A stretch of DNA of 64,000 nucleotides, from assembly GCA_021234155.1 (NCBI GenBank), contig JAJEKV010000078.1, forward strand, positions 994,001 through 1,058,000. Reading direction: 5' to 3'. Below the pieces are notes generated by a model. The model had not been told where the DNA came from. It made no database searches and was given only the letters and a program-made list of their open reading frames with translations. Of this stretch, positions 56,151 through 64,000 are shown piece after piece. Each line of letters starts with the position of its first letter. Position 1 is the stretch's first letter. The stretch comes from Isoetes taiwanensis. Taxonomy: Eukaryota > Streptophyta > Lycopodiopsida > Isoetales > Isoetaceae. The translations under genes were made by a program, and so were the position numbers.

Positions 56151-57719
56151 TCAAGGCTCTTTTTTATCAACTGAACGTGAGGGAATAAAAGAATCAAATG
56201 GGAAGTCCTTTTTAAGCACATTGTCATGTTGTTGTACCTGATTGTCAAATGGCCTGACCTGAACAACCTGCTTGACAGGAGAATTACAAACAGGACACAA
56301 GAGAAGCCTAGAAGCACGAGCACTGCAACAGCACATATGAGAGCAGTCCAACAAAACCTGTTAAAATCAACGACAAGGGTCACATTAGGGTTTTTTTGAG
56401 ATTAAAAAAGGGCCTTCAAAACATGCCAACTAAGCCAAATGAAGATAAATGAACTACCAATCAGAAATCAGAGCCTGACGGGTCCAGTCAGCAAAACTGT
56501 TATAACTAACTCACTGGATCACATTTTCTAGCATAACTATTGATATAAAAGTCTAAATGAGCTCTTGTTTAGTGCAATGGATAGATCTCGTCGAGATCTT
56601 TCCAATCTTAGGTGTTTTGCACATATTTTAACCACTTATGATTGTCAAAACTCCAAAATATAAGATTTTTACCATTTTTTACTATCCTCACCGGGCTAAA
56701 AGATATGCAAACCACCCAAGGTTGGAAAGATCTCAATGAGATCTATCTATTGCACCAAACAAGAGCTCATTTGGATTTTTCTATCAACACTTATGCTAGA
56801 AAATGTGATCCAGTGAGTTAGTTATAACTGTTTTGCTGACTGGATTACCAGTTCTGTTTTCTAATTGGTTGTTCATATAGCTTAGTCAACAGTTCTTAGA
56901 AGGCCCTTTTATGATCTCAAAAAATCCCTAATGGGTAATTAAAATCTAAAAATTGTAAATTATGCAATCTTAAAAGCCTTGCACAAGACCATGATAGATA
57001 AGAGATTACAATTAATACTTTCCTATTAACAATTTCTATGGCCTGCATTTATATGGAGATACTAGTTGCATCTCATCAGCTAAATGAAAAGATGTCATCA
57101 CGCTCTGAATTCTCATCTTTTTCATTGATAGACAGCTCCACCCTCTCAATATTGCAGGCTGGGACCAGATTTGCCTTAGCACATTGCTGCAAACCAAACA
57201 TAGATCTCTTAATATTAACACAACTTTCCCTCTATTTGGATCTATCTTATGCAAAGCTCTAGCAGCTGGTTTTTGTTGGCTGAGAATTGCCATGCTCAAT
57301 GCATGCCCTTCTCACCAGATCAATGAGTTTTGCCCTCGTATGGCCTTTGTTCTGAGAACCCTCAGGTCGCTAAACTATTCTTAAGCCTCAAGGAAATTAT
57401 ACAGACATTCAAACGTAAAGATCCGGGTCCAAATTCCTAAACCGAGCTTCACGCAATGTAACGAATTCATTACAAGAAATATTACTTGTTTTCTACCTGA
57501 AAGAGGGCCACAGATCACTGACTTGCATGTAACAGAAATGATTCCAATGCCTTTTACCAGTAGTTTAGGTGCCTTTATATAGCAGACATAAAACCGTATT
57601 ACATATCTTAATCTGTAAAGGAAGGTACTCAAGCAATAGCCATAGGATTTTACCTGAAATGTTTCATGGCCGGATTTGAAGCCAGCTTGGAGAGTTTGCA
57701 ACCCTCGATTCGGGAACAT
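56151..57719 (-). pseudogene. RING-finger protein, partial exons
   Basis: The last exon (56360-56151) follows a TTTTAACAG acceptor and reads 'VLLDCSHMCCCSARASRLLL' + 'CPVCNSPVKQVVQVRPFDNQ', the second half of a C3HC4 RING finger (C-x-H-x2-C ... CPxC), ending in KKEP. A candidate middle exon after TTTGCAG (about 57190-57080) reads 'QCAKANLVPACNIERVELSI' and 'NEKDENSERDDIFSFS' then stop. A possible first exon is 57719-57655 ('MFPNRGLQTLQAGFKSGHET') ending CAG|GTAAAA. RING proteins of this end-type are E3 ubiquitin ligases in which the RING recruits E2. The exons that should carry the first RING cysteines (C-x2-C) were not found, and a MITE occupies one intron. The gene may be intact with exons I missed, or broken. 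Linking the three exons is inference. Confidence 0.5.
56383..56933. mobile_element. Foldback MITE, ~550 bp
   Basis: Left arm 56383 to about 56640 and right arm about 56700-56933 are inverted copies over some 240 bases. Shared blocks include 'cattaggg.ttttttgagat', 'aaagggccttc', 'ccaat.agaaa.cagaac', 'cagtcagcaaaactgttata', 'aactaactcactggatcaca', 'gagctcttgtt', 'atagatctc'. The loop is about 60 bp. It lies in an intron of the RING gene. Target duplication not resolved. Confidence 0.85.
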
Positions 57720-57879
57720 TCGTGCATGCCTCCGCCATATTTAGGCTATAGGGTTTGCCAACAACACATTTCCTTTGTCGCTTATCAGCGTCCAAAAAAC
57801 TCGACATATGTTCCTTAAGAACATTGCTCTAAATGTTAACTTATAATTCTGGAAAAATTCCTTGCCCTCCTGCCACCAC

Positions 57880-58045
57880 GTCCAATCAAATTGTGCCACG
57901 TGGCACGTTCCAATGGATTTCCACGCCCTACAAATTTGCGTCTCTTACTACAACGGATTTGTCCAATCAAATTGTGCCACGTGGCACGTTCCAATGGATT
58001 TCCAGGCCCTACAACTGATTTGCGTCTCTTACTACAACGGATTTG
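57880..58045. promoter_or_regulatory. Duplicated CCAAT + G-box segment
   Basis: Two tandem copies (57880-57960 and 57961-58045) of an 81/85-bp unit contain CCAATCAAAT and the 14-bp perfect palindrome GTGCCACGTGGCAC (57893-57906 and 57974-57987), whose centre CACGTG is the bZIP/bHLH G-box. The unit also carries 'gttccaatggatttcca' and 'tgcgtctcttactacaacgg'. It lies about 160 bp upstream of the minus-strand ATG at 57719, so it probably belongs to that promoter. Confidence 0.6.
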
Positions 58046-58229
58046 CTTCTGACCATCTGTAATTTCTGTGTTTTCTACTACTGCCCTTCTATCTTTCCTG
58101 CAATTCTTGTTCTTTGAGGTAATTTGGGGCTGAAGAAGGCCACGCCGGCCAACCTTCACCACCTGAAAGCTCCTGGAAGGAACCTGGTGTTGCTTTTTTT
58201 TTTTTTCAAACTACCCCTTTGCTTGAAAA

Positions 58230-58640
58230 TACCTTGGTACTTATTGCAGTCCTCAGTTTTTTAGTAATTTTTCCTTTCACTCAATCCTCTTTTATTTGAA
58301 AATACTCCAATCCATTTGCAAATTCCCTTTTAAATTAGTCCCCTTTTCTTGAAAATACCCCAATCCATTTGCAAATTCCCTTTTTGAACCAGTCTCCTTT
58401 TCTTGAAATTACCCCAATGCATTCGCAAATTCCCTTTTGACCCAATCCCCCTTTCTTGAAAATACCCCAATGTGTATTTGCAATCCCCTATTTCTACTAA
58501 TTTCCCCGTTAAAATGTACCCTTTTGTTCAAGAATCCCTCGTTTCTGCTAATCTCCCCCCGTACAATATACCTCTTTGTTAAAAAACTCCTCGTTGCAAA
58601 AGAAATAACCCCTTGCTCTCAAGTCCCCCGATTCCTCAAT
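58230..58640. repeat. C-rich degenerate minisatellite, copy 2
   Basis: Units of about 55 bp: 'cccctttTCTTGAAAATACC' followed by 'CCAATCCATTTGCAAATTCC', seen four times at about 58270-58490 and more loosely to 58640. Motifs match the 54.7-55.1 kb block. Confidence 0.8.
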
Positions 58641-58682
58641 GGGGGATTTTCCGGGGGATGTGAGCACCTTTTTTGTTGTGCT

Positions 58683-59390
58683 TAGCCAAATGGCTATTTT
58701 GTAGCTTTTTTCCTAAGAACAATGGCTAAACTAAATGAAAAAAAAGGCCAAAAAAGATAAAATTTTAGCCCAAATTTTTTGCCGCCCAAGTGAAATTCTA
58801 GGTTGAATAGCCAAACCTCCACCTCCAAAAAACCCCACTAGAACATCAATTAGCTAAACCTAAGAAAGAGGGGGCTTGAAAAAATGGATGGATTAGCCTA
58901 CATGCTGACACCAAAATATGTAGGAACTTTAAGAAACTACCAAATAGGGTTCAATTTTTTTGTTTTTTATTTATTTTTTTCTTATTCTAGATATGAAGTT
59001 GAAGCATTCACAGAGTTGATCATATCTAGAAGGAATAATGTACTTCCTTTTTTTTTTAGTTTTGAACGTGTTCATGTATGTTTATGTCTTTGTTGCTTTT
59101 TTTGTATCAAGGAGGTTATAACAATGACTGTAATTCCGTCAATTATGTGACATTATGTTGATTGACGTTTACTTTGTCCATATTAAATTACATATGAATT
59201 CAATGTCTTTGTCCAAAAGCTTGGACTTTTTAAAATTAGTGTAATGTGATGGCTAATATTTGCCTTCCCATATTTTAAAAGTTTAGCCAAAGCCAAGAAA
59301 CAGTGATGGAAAAAAATAATCTAGTTTAGCCAAGTGCTAAAAACGTCAAGCTCCAATTTGAGGGTAGTTTAGCCAAACTTATTTTGGCTA
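58683..59390. mobile_element. Possible MITE with self-complementary ends
   Basis: The left end has TAGCCAAATGGCTA (58683-58696) and the right end TAGCCAAACTTATTTTGGCTA-like text (59370-59390), each a small hairpin. 'tagccaaa' recurs several times in the interior. This subterminal pattern resembles plant foldback/hAT-type MITEs. Boundaries and target duplication uncertain. Confidence 0.35.
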
Positions 59391-59434
59391 CACTAAAATA
59401 TAAGAGTAGTAATTTATTCCATGCTCAGTTCTTC

Positions 59435-59459
59435 AAAAAAAAAAAAAAAAAAAAAAAAA
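59435..59459 (+). repeat. Poly(A) run of 25
   Basis: Uninterrupted A25 shortly after the MITE-like block; it may be a retroposition scar, but no SINE body was recognised before it. Confidence 0.95.
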
Positions 59460-61750
59460 CCTGTAGATGTTGGGCACTTGTACAATACAACCAAACTTGT
59501 TGGGAGCATGTTCTATGTTATCTTCAATTATGAAACCATATTTTATATTGTCTTCAATATGTGTCCCACGGGCACTTGTCCCGGGGGATTCACCTCTATT
59601 ATAGGTATATAGCCATGTGCGTTCCTTAGGTTGCCAAAAAACCCATTGTATACGACAGTTCCATATGAAAAACCCTTTGTATACGACTACATTATTTGTA
59701 AAAGAATGCAGCCCATATCATATAATTACTTGCCCAAAACATATCATATTATCACAGACTCCCCAATAGTAGAAGCTCACCAAAAATCACGGACCCTTAC
59801 AGTATGAATACGAATCGAACACTGGCACCACCGCACTCCCTCTGGTATCTGTACGACATTCAAACTATAAAAACCTTATATTTTTTTTAAGTATACGGTA
59901 CCAGAGAGGCAATAAAAAAACCCATTTGGTGCACTCACATGTTTCATACCCCATAATCTAGGTGAACCCCCCGGGGCACTTGTTAGGAGCATATTTTATG
60001 TTGTCTTCAATTTGTATCCTAGGACATCCACCTAGCTATTTGCATGTCTTTTAATTCATCAGCAACATAAACATACTTATTAGTTAGCACTCCAAGTAAT
60101 TGCACAAAATGCCAAGGAAAATGCTAAATGGATACTCCCAAAACAACATATGGTAAGATTGTAAAGTGTAGTTCCAAGAGATTTACGTCTAGTGTAATCT
60201 CAAGAGATTTATGTCAGATATGCAATTAATAATTCCTATGCCACTGGATCAACTACGAATTCATTTATATTCACTGATGTATTCTTTTGAGCAACTTGTA
60301 GTGTGCTTCGTTAGAAAATATTGAAGTGGGTCCTTTGAGAACAAATAAATGGCAAGCATACTTTGGTTAATTGCAGAGCATACTTGAAAACTACATGTAG
60401 CATGATATCTTACCTCTACCACAATATTTAGAAAATCCTAACAGATAGCTATGGATTCCAAAGGGAGAAACATTCTCCAAAAGGATGTGCTTGCTCAACT
60501 GAAATGTGAAGCATATTTCTAATGGAGACAATAAATAATTGCAGTTTTTACTGCCAAATTTGCTTTGTTGGAGCGCAATATGTACTTCCTTGGAGTGTGT
60601 CCCCATCATCTACGGGAATGGGATATGGATGAAAATTTCCCATTCTTTACAAGATTATACATGATTTATGATGCCAAAATGCGTGAGACTTCAGTGGGCA
60701 TTCCATGGGGTAGTAATGTATAGGGTGTTAATTGAAAAAATGGCAGATATTTTATGCACGAAATAGAATTTCATTAAAGCACTTGTCATACTCATTTGTA
60801 AGTCAATACATTTTAAGTTTTGTAAAAGCAGTCGTTGTGGTAATAGGAACTTCAATTCCCATTTATAACTTTTATTCTATTCTCGATTGTTATACGTCTT
60901 GCTGTTTTCTGTACCATTCATCACAATGGCAAGATATAATGAAGAGCACTGGCCAGATGGATGCTCGAATTTGAGTGGGTACCCAGACGTATATTGAATG
61001 GCCTGATATGAGAGGCTTTGTGTATGAATCATCCAAAGCACATCCCAAGCAGGTATCATTTTTGCACAGGCCATATGTGATGCAATAGTAAGGAACGATA
61101 GGCCTTTATAGGCCTTTGTGGACACATTTCTGCTCCACATTTTATCCATTCTAAGAACGCTCCTTTTAAGCCTGGCCAAGCTCACATAGTTTTTAGATTC
61201 CAAATGCAGACTTAGAATTTGGAAAACAATTGATTCTCCACTAAGTTACAGTACTTCCAATTAAGTTAGCCTACAAACATCCATAGTGAGAAATATGACC
61301 CTTGTCACCTGGTCTCCATCTGCTCCATAAAATTATCCCTAGTGTCACGAATGTATACTCACTGTATTAGCAAGAAGAAAGCAGAGAGATCCCTTAATAG
61401 AATTATACATCACAATAGACATGTAGCATACCCTGGTGTTGTTGGATCCTTCTTGAAAGCATCCTGAAATGAAGCAAAATATCAAGCAGAGGAAATGCTC
61501 ATGGAATGCAGTCAAAGCTTCATAGAGAAGAACCAGTTTGTTGTAACTATGAATGCTTGATTCTAAAACCATAAGGTGTTTATAAGATGTTTCGTGCATC
61601 TACATCTACAGCTAAAGCATGTGACCTGTAGGAAACTAAACAATGTAAGCATGATTTGCAATTTACCATTATAAAGCACAGTTTCATTAAATATGGACAA
61701 TACCTTGAATTGTGGACTTTTTATAAAACAGACGCTTCGATAACACTAAC
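59460..61750. other. Mostly non-coding; one possible exon
   Basis: Forward text at about 60976-61052 gives 'VGTQTYIEWPDMRGFVYESS' and 'KAHPKQ' before AAGCAG|GTATCA, a plausible exon of unknown identity. On the minus strand at about 61470-61440 the short segment 'DAFKKDPTTP' sits between TTTCAG and GGTATG and could be a small exon. Neither can be linked to a gene. The rest is AT-rich. Confidence 0.3.
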
Positions 61751-61751
61751 A

Positions 61752-63190
61752 TACATCCCCGGCAAGTGCCGCATATGCTTCTGCAACAAGCGTAGGAATC
61801 TTGACAGTGTTTGGTAGCTTCTTCTTATTCGAAGGACTCCAAGCGTAGTCGATACTCTCTATCTCAATGCGGTCACTAGCAGTCGTCGGCCTCCATCTCT
61901 TCTTCCAACAATTGACATAGTGGCTGGGAACACCTGGTTCCTAACAGGGACAGGCTCCCACCAAGTGACCTGGATAGTCTCGAAGTTGTCTTTCTTATCA
62001 TCCATTTGAGGTTCCTCTGTAGCATACCCTAGCCATGTTAACTTGGACACAAGACATCATCAGGGCACGCCAATACAAGCATGCCCTTCTTCAAATCCTT
62101 GAATGGATTGAATTCTGGTACGGGCTTATCCTTCAATGGACCAACATAAGCAGGAGTGATGGTTGCAATTGGCTCCACCACAGCCACCACATCAGGTATG
62201 TCAAGTCTATCTTGCCTAGTGCGCAGCCAAAAGTCCTCGTAAGGACCTTCCACGTTGGTGATGTTACCCAGATGCTGCAAGAGTCCCATCCAATATTCAA
62301 TTTTCGCCGTAAATTGTGTTGTATATTTGGTCGTCTCTGGTGTGTCCTTCTTGTTCGTCGAGCATGCGACCCAATGGAGGATATGCTTATGGATACTGTT
62401 TCGGAGCTGACCAATGTCTTTCACCGAGGTCTTAGGTGCTAACATCTTCGGATTTCCAGATGGCATTAGGGGTTTTCCATCCTCTCCTTCTTTCCACATT
62501 CTTATTCCAGCAGCAGGTAACCAATCCACGAACGTAGGACGAGCCTTATGGTACATGACAGGCCAGTCACCATTCATAGCAAATCTGAAGGTCAGAGGCT
62601 CAGTGTGACCAGTCAATCTATCTTCCCCATCAGGGATATACCCTTCTATGAAACCTTTCCAATCTGGAACCTTATCAACACGATATGGCACTGGCGTGTT
62701 GAGATTGCACGTATGAAATTCATACAACAACTCGGGAATGGTTAGCACTTCGGCTTTCTTCAAGGTAGATGAAAAATTACCAAACATAGCATCTATATCA
62801 TCATGTGTATGGCCAGGCATCTTAAAACCTAACTCAATCTCCTCGAAAACACCGAGATATACAAGGTATGAAAGATATGAGAATACATACCTATTTTTGT
62901 TTTGTCCAGATGCATTGTCTAGTTGCAACATCAATTTGCGAGGGAGGCGCTTCAATGAGGGTCCCTCCGGTTGAGGGAGGGCAACGGGGATGCTCTTGCC
63001 AGATAGCGACAACTTGGACGCTAGCGCGGTGGTGTCACGTAAGGCCCTTGCCCAATCTGGGACTGATGGATCAGACCATGCAAGATGGCCTCCTGCAAAC
63101 TCATTAGGCAGCTCCAACCTTTTCAAAATACTATTCAAGGAACCTACGTGGAAGTTGGAGTCGTCTGACCACAGATCCAAAGCAAAATTT
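61752..63190 (-). pseudogene. DUF7869-like, transposon-type protein (frameshifted)
   Basis: The long frame (63180-62038) starts within 'FALDLWSDDSNFHVGSLNSI'. It has 'RKLMLQLDNASGQNKNRYVF' (Asp-Asn) at about residue 85, 'LVYLGVFEEIELGF', and 'GHTHDDIDAMFGNFSSTLKK' at about residue 125 (GHTH-x-D-x-D-x-x-F). It continues as a less conserved part with 'WKEGEDGKPLMPSGNPKMLA', to 'FNPFKDLKKGMLVLACPDDV'. The D-N ... N-K-N ... GHTHDDID pattern is that of DUF7869, common in plant, algal and invertebrate repeat families and probably an RNase-H-like transposase core; the catalytic role is my inference. After the TAA (62038) the product resumes in other frames as 'SKLTWLGYATEEPQMDDKKD', then 'RWRPTTASDRIEIESIDYAW' and 'PNTVKIPTLVAEAYAALAGD' to 61752. 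At least two frameshifts break the C-terminal part. N-terminal zinc-binding region not found. Confidence 0.75.
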
Positions 63191-63199
63191 CCATAGGAC

Positions 63200-64000
63200 C
63201 CTCTCCCATGGCCGTGGGTTTATAAGTGCATCTGTCAATGAAGTCTTTAGCTTATCTAGTCTCTAAAGGGACTTCACGCATTGTAGCAACTTTGGAATCA
63301 TAGTCTTTGCCTGATCCATTTTGTCGTGAATGATACATACATAGTCTCGAGGATGCCTGTGGGATAACAGTCTCCATGACCAGTACTGGGTGCTATAGAT
63401 GTATCATGCCATATGGGTTTTGTCTAGTCTATATAGTATATGGATTTTTAATAAGTTTGAAATGGAGGCACGTGTACTCAAACTAAAGTCGGTGGAGATA
63501 CAGCTATAAAATAAAGGAAAAGGCACGAAGGAAAATATCAGAGGTGCAGCTGTTGAAGTCGAATCCTGATTCGGCTTGTCAGGGGTGCAGAAGCCGACGT
63601 TGCTTTGTCGGCTAATTGGTTTTGCTGGTTTAACCTGCGGTGCTGGCGTCGTGATTGCTTGTCGACATAGCTGAGATCTAATCTTTCTGTATCGGTTTTA
63701 TGTGAAGCGAAGATCTTTCATGTCGGTTTTTGGTAAAGCAATGTTCTGGATCTGTTGTTCAGTACATCAGTCTCATCGGTTGCTTGTGCAGTACATCAGA
63801 AGCTTGGTTCCAGTTATCCAGAGTTTGCTAAGAATTTGCTGAGCCTTGTAAACTGTCTGCTGGCCATTTGTTGCTCCGGTTTTTTTAACTGGAAGAGATT
63901 GTATTGCGGTGAATCACCTTGCTCTGGCTTTTCTAGCCAGAAAGTTACTTGTGCAGCGAATCGCTAATCACTGGTCCATAAGGTTTGAAGTGATATTACA
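63200..64000. other. Intergenic, no gene recognised
   Basis: Contains several inverted snippets of 'gtcggct/agccgac' (63569-63612) and the 'gctctggcttttctag' string shared with about 8850. No ORF with support. Confidence 0.45.

Noticed and set aside
59780-59860. tRNA gene or SINE (GTTCGATTC on the minus strand)
   Set aside because: A B-box-like string is present but there is no cloverleaf, no A-box at proper distance and no 3' tail.
62035-62442. 135-codon plus-strand ORF
   Set aside because: Antisense to the DUF7869-like gene, whose motifs are unambiguous on the minus strand.
63560-63960. LTR of a retrotransposon at the right edge
   Set aside because: Only a 16-base string is shared with about 8850; no PBS, PPT or TG..CA boundaries could be defined.

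Overview
The window is eukaryotic nuclear DNA from a land plant. Coding stretches are broken by GT-AG introns, intergenic DNA is AT-rich and crowded with microsatellites, and gene relics belong to families typical of plants: PLS-type pentatricopeptide repeats, ankyrin-PGG membrane protein, kinesin-5 with a plant-like tail, RBM28-like RNA-binding protein, CACTA transposase. The PPR wording (for example 'VLKACGSIGALEQGRLIYKQI') and a non-L1 LINE next to an L1-like one suggest a seed-free plant, perhaps a fern. That is inference, not proof. Almost every recognisable gene is partial or frameshifted, so this reads as repeat-rich, gene-poor DNA.

Layout. 0-3 kb: a Helitron-like 3' end and a degenerate L1-like LINE (minus). 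4.7-7.6 kb: a three-copy tandem repeat, then a frameshifted ankyrin-PGG gene (plus). 8.6-9 kb: possible LTR remnant. 11.6-15.6 kb: nearly full-length LINE of another clade (minus), with ORF1-like, endonuclease, RT and Cys-rich tail. 16-17 kb: PPR relic (minus). 18.8-20.9 kb: C-terminal exons of a kinesin-5 (minus). 21.5-21.7 kb: second Helitron-like end. 22.9-24.1 kb: two more PPR relics (plus). 24.5-28.3 kb: a 3.8-kb element bounded by inverted repeats, carrying a polypurine tract, a 208-bp tandem duplication and a satellite of hairpins. 29.3-29.6 kb: a GC-rich PIF1-helicase fragment. 31.4-33.2 kb: an unidentified coiled-coil relic and a partial RBM28-like gene (plus).

34.7-45.6 kb is the most unusual part. 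A multi-exon minus-strand gene joins a ParB/sulfiredoxin-like domain to a DNA amino-methyltransferase with motif IV before motif I, an architecture familiar from phages and plasmids. It starts about 100 bp from a divergent plus-strand ORF, beyond which lies a DDE-like transposase relic. The introns and 3' flank of the methyltransferase gene, and an intron-like stretch at 44.5 kb, repeatedly contain the 14-bp palindrome CTATGCGCGCATAG. At 44.5 kb it forms a six-unit array with 40-bp period. I found this palindrome only in this interval.

45.6-47.3 kb: a CACTA transposase fragment (plus) and an RI-type LRR relic (minus). 52.7-54.1 kb: a two-exon gene of unknown function, the best open reading frame outside known families. 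56.1-57.7 kb: pieces of a RING-finger gene (minus), with a 550-bp inverted-repeat MITE in an intron and a tandemly duplicated CCAAT/G-box segment upstream. 61.75-63.2 kb: a DUF7869-like transposon-type ORF (minus).

There is no operon logic. The only module with plausible internal cooperation is the 34.7-45.6 kb palindrome-linked cluster, which I interpret as a decayed mobile element or domesticated parts of one.
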